A stretch of DNA of 64,000 bases from Niebla homalea. Taxonomy: Eukaryota; Ascomycota; Lecanoromycetes; Lecanorales; Ramalinaceae. This document shows, piece by piece, positions 44,720 to 55,294 of the stretch (the stretch's first letter is position 1; the number at the start of each line of letters is the position of its first letter). Location: contig JAHGAU010000015.1 in assembly GCA_019925105.1 (NCBI GenBank), positions 62,001 to 126,000 on the forward strand, written 5' to 3'. The notes beneath the pieces are model-generated. The model was not told the DNA's origin, made no database searches, and was given only the letters and a program-made list of their open reading frames with translations. A program made the translations under genes and the position numbers.

Positions 44720-45642
44720 ACTAGAAGAGTGGGGTTCTTTTACTTGTATGGAGATAGCTCGCCTGGTTAATGCATAGGATTTCTCTCTCCGAATCTCGAA
44801 GGCTTCTTACGGCAGGTAAATATTGAAGAATGAGTGAGACTCATATACAAGGACCTCTAATATAATTTACAGTGGCTCCAAAATAGCGCCAGCTCATACC
44901 ATATGGATGCCATTGAAAAGAAGCGTCTGGCGCATCCCTGCAGTTGAAGGCTCCACTCACCCACCATGCTCAGGGGCATCTGTTTGATACGGCACTGAAA
45001 AGCCTCTCGTATTATTGCGGCTGAGAGCTTTGAGTAAGCACGTATACTGATCGAATGGTCTGTAGTGGTGTCTCTATCGCTATTGGAGTAAATGCATGTG
45101 GGTCTTATGCTGACATGCATAGGGAGCCGGGCTTGGCGGACGCTACCGGCGCTCTTGCAGTCTTTTTGCTTTTCCTTGGACGGAGCCCCTGGAAGGCGTT
45201 CCGAAAACGTTCGAGATGTTGCATCCATAGGCCATTGTCATATGTCAGAATTGGGGAAGTGAGGCGCATTAGGAGGAGCAGCAACTGCCTATCGTATCTT
45301 CGTCCAATAAGACCGCTTCTAACACAGCTAGTCCAACAAATTCGGGATGTCTCTTCGTGGCACAGTAAAGTGAACCTATACACATTCTGAACAATGGCAA
45401 TAGGACCAGTGCCTCGTATTTGTGTGGTATGCTTCATGCATGTAAGATTATTAACTCCCCCTTTCAGCTTAGATTTAGGCCATTTCAAGTACCCATTCGA
45501 AGGTTAAGCCTCCCTGCAACAGGTAATCAAATTTGCTGATTGATCCTTCTTTCCCCCGGTCTCTCCAGGAAGGCACGATATTTTGATCTCAGAAGCAACT
45601 TCCTCATTCTCAGGTCACTGCTCGCTTTGGATGTGAGGAAGC
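44720..45642. other. Intergenic, no gene seen
   Basis: Divergent spacer. A short frame ends in a perfect GTAAGA donor at about 45438, but its peptide is not a signal peptide and I could not join it to the next gene. Confidence 0.4.
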
Positions 45643-47250
45643 ATGCCGAAGGGTTCAGCTCCAGTCCTGCCATATTCCTGGCCGCCAAGTCAATCCTGGG
45701 ATGGTAATACTGGGAGCTGGTCTTCTTTTCTGCTGCGTGTAGGTACGCCAGCCCAGTCCTTTAAGATCTTCCCCGCGACCAACGGTAATCAAATCTTGGT
45801 ACCCGTCCCTGAGGGCTGCCTGGTCACTGATCCTCCCAATTGCGGTGAACTCCGAGGCGTCCTTCCATTCCAGGGGACTCCGAGTAAAGGATTCCAAGAC
45901 AATCAGTCCTCTACCTGGGTGGCACAAGGAATATACAGTCTTGACGTTGAGGATGGCCTCAACTTGACTGGCAACGCAGACGTCGGCTATGACACCGTAG
46001 GGCTTGGCATTGACAATTCAAACGGCTTGACCCTCACAAGCCAATTGCTGGGCGGCATAGCGACCAAAGACTTCTATCTGGGCGAGTTTGGCCTTGGGCC
46101 CAAGCCAGAAAATCTCTCAAATTTCAACAATCCCATACCCAATTACATGCGAAGCCTTCGAGACCAGAACTTGATCCCAAGCCTTTCGTATGGGTACACA
46201 GCCGGAGCAAAGTATCAAAACGATGGCTTTCTCGGAAGCTTGACCCTCGGAGGATACGAGGCGACGCGCTTCACTCTCAGTAATTTGTCTATACCTTTCG
46301 CTGCCGACAGTCGCAGAAGCCTCACGGTGGGCCTCCAATCCATCTCGGCCTCCAATACACTGAAGGGTGAAGTGACGCCCCTGACGACAGGCGCCTTCTT
46401 TTTGTTAGACTCCTCAGTCTCGGACATCTGGCTCCCATTATCAGCATGCCAACTTTTCGAGGACGCTTTCGGCCTGACGTACGATAATAGAACAGACCTT
46501 TACACAGTCAACGCCAGTATACACCAGCAGTTACAGGATCTAAAACCTGCAGTCGTATTCAAGCTTGGAGCCGGGTTATCCGAAGGATCAACGTTGTCCA
46601 TCACCTTGCCATACGCGGCTTTCGATCTCCAAGCTGCCTCTCCATTCTACCCTAATGCTACGAACTATTTTCCAATACGCCGGGCCGCTAATAGTACACA
46701 GTACACTTTGGGTCGAACCTTATTTCAAGAGGCATTCGTCATTGTTGACCAAGAGAGGTCTAATTTTACTATTGCTCAGGCGATATTTGACCAGCGCGCC
46801 AAGCCAGAACTCGTAGCGATCCAGCCGAAGAATGATGCTGAGACTGGAGGACATCCGATTAGTCGTGGCGTTCTGGCAGCAGTGATCGTTGTTGTCGTTC
46901 TGTTCCTTGTTGTGTTGACAGGGGCTGGAATATACATCTATCGACGTAAACATCGAAGCCACCAACCCAAACAGCCGTCACCCGAGCTTGATTCTGTTCA
47001 AATCCAGAAAAGCCTTGAGGAACTAAGCGGTGAGGCGATTCCAACAGCTGAGTTCGAAGGTGAAATGAGCCACAGATCAGAGCTTGAAGGCGGGATAAGC
47101 CAAAGACCGGAGCTTGAAGGCGGAATGAGAGAACGACCAGAGCTTGAAGGCGGAAAGGGTCAAAGACCAGAGCTTGAAGGAATATCTCCCATGGCAGAAA
47201 TGGCATCTGAATCAACCGAATGTCAAGTCCAGGCTACCAAACAAAGATGA
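45643..47250 (+). CDS. Membrane-anchored aspartic-protease-like protein lacking the first catalytic Asp
   Basis: 535 residues. WPPSQSWDGNTGSWSSFLLR then VGTPAQSFKIFPATNG (34-49) follows the A1 pepsin fold start, but the D-T/S-G site is replaced by PATNG, so no active dyad. The second site region is LLDSSVSDIWLP (254-265), also not DTG. A single transmembrane helix (about 409-433) is followed by basic residues (YRRKHRSH) and a cytosolic tail with four 10-residue repeats (RPELEGGMRE type). Such pseudo-proteases are widespread in Pezizomycotina; the extracellular fold could bind ligands or peptides (inference). No signal peptide precedes Met1, so an upstream exon is probably missing from this model. 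Confidence 0.8.
   Translation: MPKGSAPVLPYSWPPSQSWDGNTGSWSSFLLRVGTPAQSFKIFPATNGNQILVPVPEGCLVTDPPNCGELRGVLPFQGTPSKGFQDNQSSTWVAQGIYSLDVEDGLNLTGNADVGYDTVGLGIDNSNGLTLTSQLLGGIATKDFYLGEFGLGPKPENLSNFNNPIPNYMRSLRDQNLIPSLSYGYTAGAKYQNDGFLGSLTLGGYEATRFTLSNLSIPFAADSRRSLTVGLQSISASNTLKGEVTPLTTGAFFLLDSSVSDIWLPLSACQLFEDAFGLTYDNRTDLYTVNASIHQQLQDLKPAVVFKLGAGLSEGSTLSITLPYAAFDLQAASPFYPNATNYFPIRRAANSTQYTLGRTLFQEAFVIVDQERSNFTIAQAIFDQRAKPELVAIQPKNDAETGGHPISRGVLAAVIVVVVLFLVVLTGAGIYIYRRKHRSHQPKQPSPELDSVQIQKSLEELSGEAIPTAEFEGEMSHRSELEGGISQRPELEGGMRERPELEGGKGQRPELEGISPMAEMASESTECQVQATKQR
47080..47185 (+). repeat. 30 bp tandem repeat encoding RPELEGG units
   Basis: Four copies of CAGAGCTTGAAGGCGGAA-like sequence at 30 bp spacing within the cytosolic tail of the protease-like protein. 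Confidence 0.75.
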
Positions 47251-48387
47251 GGCAGTTCACGATTAATGTCAGAAAGGAAAAGAAGCTTCAGCCAACATTG
47301 GACTTCATCCGAGTCCGTTTTGTCCTGATCAGCGACGCCGTAGATCAAAGGATATAACTCCAGTGGCCCCTTTCTCTCCCTTTCACCAAGCTCTGATGAA
47401 GGGACTCTCCCGTATTTGTCACTATTCGACCACAATAATCTGCAATGAGGTACAGACAGGTATCGAGGCTACATCACAGATGTACCTTACTGCTTCAAGT
47501 AGCTTACGGCTCTTAAGGTCCGCAAAGGCACATGCGCCACGATTCGGCTGGGGGTTGATCGTGAGCAAGACTCGGGACATGGATGTCCTGATGAGGGTAA
47601 AGAGATGGAGACCTCTACATGAAATCCTCAATACCGATTCGACAAGCTAATACGACACCTACGCTTTTTCTGGCGGGCAATCCAGCCATTCGAGCGCCAA
47701 GCAAGGCCTGCTCAAAGCGTTTCCTGGCAAGAGCGCAGGTGTCGTTCTGATCTCAAAAGCCGACGATGAGGCATATCCAATGCCCTCAAGAGCTCGGAAT
47801 CTGGACCGCCGTACTCCCCGGTGAAGTCTCACTGTACACTCGTCAGGTCTCCTGTCTTCTGAGCCCCGCCAACAATAACATCCCCTGGGTATATGTCCGC
47901 ACTGGGATCTTCTAAATCTGAAAGCTCTGGCACTCCTCCTCTTACACCGACGGCCGAGTGCAGTCTCCGAGTTCGGGAAGCTTGTTTCTAGTGGCTATAT
48001 GAGCCTTGGGGAGGGGGCTTTGCCTGAATGGCAGGTGGTAGATCTCCGACGACAATGTTATGGGCATTCATGGATCTGTACGAGCGGGAGTTTGTCTTCA
48101 TCATCGACGACTAGCTGGAAGGGCTCGTGTCAATACTCTGATCTCCATCTTGCTGCAACCAATTAGCTGCAACCGGCAAGTCACACTATGATGAGACTGC
48201 GCGAGCATGAAGACCGTATTTCGAATGGACAGCTGCAATGTAAGAATGAAGATGTTTGGGTGGACAAGATATCGTCGAATACAGATTATTTGCTGTCCGG
48301 CGATAATAAACCGACGGCCTTATGAGGTACTGGAAGTACTGAGTAAATGCACTGTAATGAGTGGTGGTGTAATGAATGACTGAACGT
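47251..48387. other. No gene seen
   Basis: Short frames on both strands; no recognisable motif. Confidence 0.45.
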
Positions 48388-48639
48388 CTATGGAAATGGG
48401 TGGTGGCCACGGATGAGGAGACTCGACGTGTATCCGCTAAGCCTAATCGAGGCTTGATTCGAACTGATAAGCTGATAAGAGCCAAGAGCCCTCCCGAGCC
48501 CTCCCATGGCACAGGAGACTATTGATTTTGTTGTCAGATCATCATTCATCACAGTGCCGCCTAGATTGTCCGCAAGCTGTCTTTGCGCCATGTGGTCATC
48601 GGCAGCGTCACCGGCAGCAATAAATTCAGAGAATGACAT
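48388..48639 (-). CDS. Small hypothetical protein (83 residues)
   Basis: ATG 48639 in a favourable context (CCGACCATGTC) opens MSFSEFIAAGDAADDHMAQR..., an acidic N-terminal half followed by a Gly/Ser-rich segment (VSCAMGGLGRALGSYQL). No signal peptide or domain recognised. Kept because of start context and composition, but it could be chance. Confidence 0.3.
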   Translation of the reverse strand: MSFSEFIAAGDAADDHMAQRQLADNLGGTVMNDDLTTKSIVSCAMGGLGRALGSYQLISSNQASIRLSGYTSSLLIRGHHPFP

Positions 48640-49245
48640 GGTCGGATAAAGATTTCCTTGTCGCAAAAGCTTCGACTTTCGATGTAAAAGAAATTCACTG
48701 ACGGCACTGAGCGGTGGACGGTGGAGCTGCGAGTGGTTGTTTAAAAGGTGTGCTGTCACACACGTAAGTGCATTACGCAGTCTTGTTCTGCACGACGAAT
48801 GGATCTGTAACGCTTCGGATCAGGCACGAGGCATCATCTAGAAGCGAATAGCCCTCACCTTGTAGGCTGGCGCGTTTTGACGGAGCTGCAAATGCTTTGG
48901 CTATGTCATGAAGACTTAATTCATCCATCGAAAGGTTTTGCCAGCCCAATTACAACGACCGAGAATCTGTTGTGGAGGGTCAATCATTGAAGGTAAGTTA
49001 GGTCGTGGAAGGCCTTGTGTTATATAGAAGTTAAGAAATAATAATCTCTATTGAAGGTAAAGATTATGTTCACGTTTTGCAGCAGCTTTTTGCTCATGAA
49101 ACCTGGGAACGCCTTAGCTCTTTGAATAATTTCAAATTGATGAACATTCTATCAAAAGTGGTGTCTAATAATTCATGGCCGAAGTCCACACCGCTGCGTA
49201 ATCTTGCCACAATGATAGCGTCTTTCTCAACTCCAACTTACTTCG
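48640..49245. other. Intergenic, no gene seen
   Basis: Nothing recognisable on either strand. Confidence 0.45.
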
Positions 49246-50160
49246 TCAAGGGTCTGGGTTATCCAAAGCAAAATGTCGCCATGTAGCAGCGTACCACAGC
49301 TTGAAATCCATGGCGTCGACTCGCTGCTTGTTGCACATGTATTTGTTTCGTACCTTGATGATCTGAAGCTCCTTAGATAGACCATGGATGATTTGGTTCT
49401 GGAATTTCCTTCGAAAGCGATCTCGACTTTGCTTCAACCTGGCTTCTCTGACTTCAGACCAAAACTTCTGACTTGTGCTAGTCCTGTGGGATTTCTCTGT
49501 CGTACTGAATAATTTGCCTATCTCCTTTCTTAATTTTGGTGTATGTCGCACCCGTTCAGTGTAGCGATGCGCAGGTTGGACATCGATCATGAATTTGTCG
49601 ACGGCAAGAGCAATGGGAGTTTGCTCCATCGAGCTGATTTGTTGCACGGTTTCCAACATACCAGCCGCTCTCATCCTAATTGAGGCCCAAATCTGCGCCT
49701 CCTTCTCCGCTCTGGCTCGCTCCTCGGCTGCGAGGTCCTCCCAGCATTGGTCACATAATGAAGTAATGACACAATATCTTATTCCTTTCCGATCATGTGT
49801 GTAATTACTTGATTGTTGGGTGCTTGGGCGAACTTTGCATCTTTCACATTCTGACTTCCACGCAATCTGCCTGCACTCAGGGCAGTCGCAAGGGCCGCCG
49901 AAATCGCACCTGCTATGATATATCGGAGAAGAATGAAGCGGTCTTGATATGAGGCTTCCTTTAAGGAAAGATGTGTGTTTGATGAGCATAGTGGATTGTT
50001 TGGTAATGACTGAAGGGTGTGTAGAACTAAGGAACGGTCGCGAAGGTTTCTGAGCATGGGTCAAACGCGCCTGCTGTCGAAGCATAATGGAAATGCTATT
50101 CATCTGTGATATCAGAGGTGGTAGTGAACCTGGTCTCCTCTTCACGGGCAGCCTTATCAT
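49246..50160 (-). CDS. Cysteine-rich putative zinc-binding protein with mitochondrial-type N terminus
   Basis: 304 residues from ATG 50160; an alternative start at 50103 (MNSISIMLRQQ) directly follows a CTGAT...CACAG acceptor-like sequence and may be the true one. The first 70 residues are rich in Arg, Lys, Ser and Thr with almost no acidic residue and end RPLHSSPIYHSR, like a mitochondrial presequence. Then come CDFGGPCDCPECRQ, CERC, and after a spacer YCVITSLCDQCWEDLA, a pattern that could hold two zinc ions. The remainder is highly charged helix. I do not recognise a named family. A role in mitochondrial RNA or ribosome function would be a guess. Confidence 0.6.
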   Translation of the reverse strand: MIRLPVKRRPGSLPPLISQMNSISIMLRQQARLTHAQKPSRPFLSSTHPSVITKQSTMLIKHTSFLKGSLISRPLHSSPIYHSRCDFGGPCDCPECRQIAWKSECERCKVRPSTQQSSNYTHDRKGIRYCVITSLCDQCWEDLAAEERARAEKEAQIWASIRMRAAGMLETVQQISSMEQTPIALAVDKFMIDVQPAHRYTERVRHTPKLRKEIGKLFSTTEKSHRTSTSQKFWSEVREARLKQSRDRFRRKFQNQIIHGLSKELQIIKVRNKYMCNKQRVDAMDFKLWYAATWRHFALDNPDP

Positions 50161-50803
50161 TGTGCCGACAGCCCGTAGCCCCAATTTTTCCCAAGCGTCG
50201 TTGACAGAGGACTTAGTACATGAAGTCCGAAAGAGGAGGGAGGAGAGTGGGCCTTTGATATCTTTGTACTTTGTAGTGACACTTTTCCCATGGCATCTGT
50301 TGTCACGAAAAAGTGTTACGCACCCATTTTAACCCTGGATGCGGTTACAGTAAATTTTTGGAAAATTCCTCAAATGGGATTGCTGTCTCCAAAGTGCATT
50401 CAGAAACTGTTCGGTCTATCACGATCATGGATAAGAATTGGGGCGAACTTTACTTGGCCCCAATCCACCAAATCGCCCGTCTTCTGGCCCTGCGATATGT
50501 GCTGCAAGGTATGGGATTGGGAGCTTGACTGTGACAGGGATTCTTTCTAAAAGGATGTGGGTGGCGAATCTCTCATCCAGCCTTACAGATATCACGCTGT
50601 ACACATGAGAGACAAATTGCACAATGCAAGGTATTACCACATTCAAAGATTAAGTGACGGGTGACGCGACCGTCTGGCTGGCTAGAGATTCGAGGTGAGC
50701 ACGAAGATCTGGTGATTATTATCTATTTCTACAGCTAAGGTGCTTTCTCCTGAACAAGATGCTATCGCAACAAGGAATCAACATCTTTGAATCATATTTC
50801 CAG
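50161..50803. other. No gene seen
   Basis: Region upstream of the kinase remnant. Short frames without motifs. Confidence 0.4.
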
Positions 50804-51355
50804 ATCGAGGCATCTATTGGGGAAGAGGCCGTTCTTTAAGAAATTGATGCTCTGGCTGTCCGAGATGTAGCAAGGCAGGTAGTAGCAGCTGTGGCTTACA
50901 TCCACAATGTCGGACTTGTCCTTGGCGGTAGGTAGATCGTATTATCAACATACCCTGAGCTTTGCGTGCTGACGGGCGAAGTTTTGCGGCCAAGGCCAAG
51001 CAAGTTCTTTCCGGTCGAAACATGGCTCCTACACCATGGAAAGGATGATGGGCCTACCTCTGCGAAAAGCAAGACTTGGCACTATTGAGCCCGTCGATAG
51101 CTCTGGCAAGGTTGCCCGATTCGTGCAGCAGACCCAAATGCACGGATGCCGTGACGCCTTGTTAGAAACGCTGTTCTAGGCTGGTCAGGCGGGCCTAGAA
51201 GCAAGAAGCCAAAGACCAAGCTCGTCGGTTTTGGAGAGGTGCCTACGTAGCAATAGCTAAAAGCATTCGCGGAGAACAGCAAGTATCAGACCCTAGATGT
51301 CCTCCTTGATTCTCAGATTGGACAAGCTATAGACCTCTGGAGTCTGAAATGCGTG
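50804..51355 (+). pseudogene. Remnant of an SRPK-like serine/threonine protein kinase
   Basis: One frame contains VRDVARQVVAAVAYIHNVGLV, which matches the helix before the catalytic loop of SRPK-like kinases (ARQ...A..YLH..G.VHGD). The HGD is lost (LGGR then a stop). Further on, KLVGFGEV stands where DFGE is expected and AIDLWSLKC where the (S)DIWSL..C of the F-helix is expected. Several stops lie between. Spacing of the three blocks fits a kinase C-lobe. It is non-functional. Confidence 0.5.
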
Positions 51356-51464
51356 GTATAGACGTCCATGCTGCTTGCCTGTTGTTGGGGTGTGCTTTTG
51401 GGGGAAATCGGCTAACAAGTTGCAAAGACCTACAAATTCGTGATTGGAGAGACAATACATCAGC

Positions 51465-51922
51465 ATTGGGGTCAATAAGGGCGGTCTCATTGAAGCATTG
51501 AAATCTGTCTTTGGAGACTTTCAGAACATTGGGAGTGTCATTTTCCTCGAAGGGACACAAAAGCACAGTCTTTCATCAATTGCTAAGAGTTCCGGCAGGT
51601 GATCTCTATGCCTCGCTCGAAGAAAAGTCGACCCTTATGCTGATATCTAGGCCCTCTCACCGGCGGACTCGGTTTCTTGTGGAAATTGCGTGATCTTCTT
51701 GATCTGTACGAATCGAACGAGGCTCTGTTCTCGGAGGAAAACGTCAACCTTCACGGCGACCTTCTCCCATCATTGATGCAGTGCCGCCCATCGGATCGCA
51801 TATCAGACGCTCAAGTACCAAACCATCCACGGTTCCAGCACGATCCACTCACAGGCCTAACATATGGCCCAGCCGAAGTGGCGCTGGTAGCTAACAAATC
51901 GCATCCTGCCTTGAGAAGATGA
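51465..51922 (+). pseudogene. Decayed unidentified gene fragment
   Basis: Three overlapping frames read as one protein: GGLIEALKSVFGDFQNIGSV, then DLYASLEEKSTLMLISRP, then GGLGFLWKLRDLLDLYESNE and further to HPRFQHDPLTGLTYGPAEVA and a stop at 51922. Two frame changes are required. The last 80 codons are well preserved. Family not recognised. Confidence 0.35.
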
Positions 51923-53309
51923 ACATTTTCGAGAAACGTAGTCACCACACCTGGCATATGCTCTGATCACCTCTAGAACTTACCCCGCGAATAAGCATTG
52001 AAAAATTAAGTCCATGGCCAATGCGAAAAGGCTGCTATGTGGTACCAGCGTAGTGTCCAACAGGATCAGCTCCTTCGAGCCCGCGGCTGATTCTTGTCGA
52101 CGGCAATATCCATCTGCAAATTTCGCTTGAAACGTTATCAGATTTTCCATGTTTCCTGTTAGAAATGCCCAACCCCGCAAAGAATGCCATGGGATAGAAG
52201 TCCGACCTAACAGAACCTGTTAGCATCAATGGTTGGGAGATACGCCACGACCGGGTCGACCTGCGGAAATGGCTAATAACAGATGATTTGAATGGCTACT
52301 GGAGGCCATGGACCCAAATCTACTCCAACTTTCTGAGACAGCGCCGTAGCTTGACTTTTTCAGGTTCCAAAGACTCATGGGGTATTTGACACTACTGGCT
52401 CCACTTAGCCGCCTACTACCTGTCTCACACAGTCACACTACAGAATAATGGTTCGGCGAGATTTCGAGATATTGGCCATAGCTCCATATCGAAAAGATGC
52501 TTTTGCTCCTTTAGCGGCGGCCACTTCGCGTGGGAGAGTGAGTAGCGGGACAAGACCGAGCGCGGTAGCAAGATTTCCTAGGACGTCGTCTCGTACGTAT
52601 CGATATTCGCGAGGGTCTAGAGCCATCCAGCATTTGCTGATGGCACGGCGACTATATATCGGGAGTGTCCAGAGCGAAAATCGCCCTGCATCGATGGGGA
52701 AATCACTATTTCAAGAGTTGATGATTGGTTCGGCGGCGTCGTTCTGGACGAGATTCTAGGTTGAAGCCGGGGCGCATCATCACTGAGGCGATAACCGGGT
52801 ATATTCTGAGACCTCGATTCTCTATACTGACGCGCTTAGTTGATTTCACGCCTCTAGACTCAACGGTTGTTGCGACAGCCCAGTTTGCTTGGGCAGCTTG
52901 TTGGTTAGCCTCCACAAGCCGGGATTTTTTCAGGACGGAATGGAGGACAAAGTCTAGATCTCGACATTTCCGAGGGTACATCGTCCATCATGTTACTTTC
53001 TTGCCACCACATACGAAGAGTAAGGAGAATAGTAATCGCCGCTGCTGTCAAATGTGCAAGCGTTCATGATTAAGCGGCCCCCATTGACAGCGCCTTTGCG
53101 CTTTGAATGTCTGAGGTCGCAAAAGCCAATCGTATTGCAAGGTACGTGCGCGCACTGTGATCAACCTCCATACAATGGAACAGACCTGCAAACCATAAAT
53201 GCATTGTATCAACCCTACACTCAGTAACATTGTCTCCTCATCCTCTCGAGTTGCATCTCTACAACACATTCCCATACACTACCCATTGCAAGAAAACACC
53301 GCAGACATC
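51923..53309. other. No intact gene; scattered coding-like pieces
   Basis: Minus-strand pieces near 51980-52180 and 52438-52981 (for example MALDPREYRYVRDDVLGNL) look coding-like but are broken and unassignable. Confidence 0.35.
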
Positions 53310-53987
53310 ATGTCGTTCTCGCTTTATCACCGCAGCATCGCCCTCGTTGCTCTCCTCTCTACTTTAATCACCTCATCACCACTTCCCCAATCAGTGCCAG
53401 CTACCCCAGCCACGATCACTTCAGCAAAGTAAGCCATTCCTCCTTCACTCCCATCCAGCAGAGCTCCGACCCGCTGACCTCAAGACAGCTCCGACAGCTT
53501 CACCGTCGGCTCCGACACCGGCGCCCTCACCGTCGCCGTCTATACCAACTCCAGCGCCAATCTCACCTACGACGACCTCAACGCCACCATGACCTCCTTA
53601 CAATCCGAATTCACAGGCTTCAACCCGCTCGCCGCCCTCGGCCAACCCGTCAACATCACCTATGGCAACCAAACGGCAGGAATCGCGCCCGTCTTCGCCA
53701 ACGGCGTCTCCCCGACCCCTTATGAGCAATCCACGGAGATCGGATACCGGGATGTGCTGCTCGTGCTGGGCGGCCTGCGGGACTGGATGAGCGGCAAGAA
53801 TCTCAGCCAGGAGCTCGATTTCAGCGTCACGAGGGCGGGGACGAGCGCGGGGACGACGATAACACCGGCCGGGCAGGAGGTGGCGACGGGCTTCTTCAGG
53901 GATTTGCCGGGGGCGGCTACGAATGGTACCGCAAATGTTACCATTGGTGGAACGCAGATGACTTGCTCACCCGTGACCTCAGAATGA
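53310..53987 (+). CDS. Small secreted, heavily N-glycosylated protein of unknown function
   Basis: Exon 1 53310-53428, intron 53429-53488 (GTAAGC donor, GCTGACC branch, GACAG acceptor, 60 bp), exon 2 53489-53987; 205 residues. MSFSLYHRSIALVALLSTL starts a clear signal peptide, cleaved around residue 22-25. The mature protein has at least eight N-x-S/T sequons (NSS, NLT, NAT, NIT, NQT, NLS, NGT, NVT) and only one cysteine, near the C terminus (MTCSPVTSE). GFNPLAALGQPVNITYGNQT and EIGYRDVLLVLGGLRDWM are the most structured segments. No known domain. Could be a wall or extracellular matrix component or an effector candidate; the dearth of Cys argues against a classical effector. Confidence 0.85.
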
Positions 53988-55294
53988 TTGTACATGCTGC
54001 ACTGTCGAGATTGTTCTTGTGGGTGGTTTTGGTGGCGGGCGCCAGGCTGGAGACAGGAACAGGAATATGGATATGGATATGGACATGGACATGGACATGG
54101 GGCTGGGATGATGATAAATGGGGCGTTGGTGGTCTTGCTTGTTGGTTGGGTGCGGAATGGAAAGTGGAAAAAAAAAAATTATACCCTGTTTGGCAGGCTT
54201 ACCTAGTAATACAAAATAATGCAATAGATCTTACTTCACAAGTCCTCTTTACTTCAACCTCCTCACCATAGAACCAGCACCTAGCCAGCCACCTCACGAC
54301 AGCAGTTGAGCTTCAAATGCTCATACCAATCGCGCATCGTCCAAGCCAGTCCTGACCATCAGTCCGATTTTACGTGCGTAGATGTCTCAAATCGTTATCG
54401 CAAAACCTCCGACCAAAGACATTTTTTGGTTCTAGACTTCTTAGTTCCTTTCATGTACAGTCTAAACTGCGATAGGGTAAATGCCGCCGTTGAGCTTCCG
54501 AGAGGCTTTTGTGGAAAGCTTGTTTAGGATCCGTTCGAGGCGTCCCTGACTCGATAGCAAAGTCAACACGTTTCTCCCGATCGGGTAAATACATAACGTC
54601 CAGTGTCGAATTGGCGTCCGACGTCTGTTTTTAGGTGGTCGGTGTTCAGGCCTGTTCAGAAAATTATTGTTATTACACCCCAAATCAACGCTGGAGCAGT
54701 CTACATTTCTCCCATTCGAGGTAAAAATACAGCATCCAGCGTTGAACCCGGGAAGGAAACATTCCCTAACCAACCCACCCTCAACAGCCACTTCCCCCCT
54801 TCAACGCCAGAAGTCCCCCCAGTTTCCCCCCCGGAACGCCCGATTCCAGCTCGGCCGTGAGTCAAGCTTATCTCGGCTGAGTCAAAAAGATAAGCCCGGA
54901 GAAACGTCGGCGGGAGTCAAAACTCTCCCGGGTTCGACGCAAGACTGGTTGAGGTTTTGCCTTGGTGGGAGGAGGTTTTCTATGGAGGAGGGGTCTGGCG
55001 TAAGAGCCAGCGGGTCAAGCTCTCGCGAAAAGGTCTCGTACGAATGGCATCAGAGACAGGATCTGAGATGGAAAATGGCACCTGTGCTGGCAGTCTCCAA
55101 TTTTTGCGTCCTTGGAGGCTCATGCTGAGGCCACAGAAAGGTGGTTGAAAGCCGAACATGTAATCATTTGAAAGGCCAAGTTGGCTATGAAGACTCCCAA
55201 AAATAGAAAGGACTGCAATATATGTACACACACATCATCCACATGCCGATCCCAGCGGCTCTCTTTATGTATTCCACCCTTCAGACATGATGAT
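53988..55294. other. Intergenic, no gene; short GGATAT/GGACAT repeat
   Basis: 54064-54098 is a run of about six hexamers GGATAT or GGACAT. The remaining frames are short and unconvincing. Confidence 0.5.

Noticed and set aside
52706..52981. Possible cytochrome P450 K-helix (NRGLRIYPVIA)
   Set aside because: No heme-binding Cys motif or other P450 block is found nearby; a single short resemblance is not enough.
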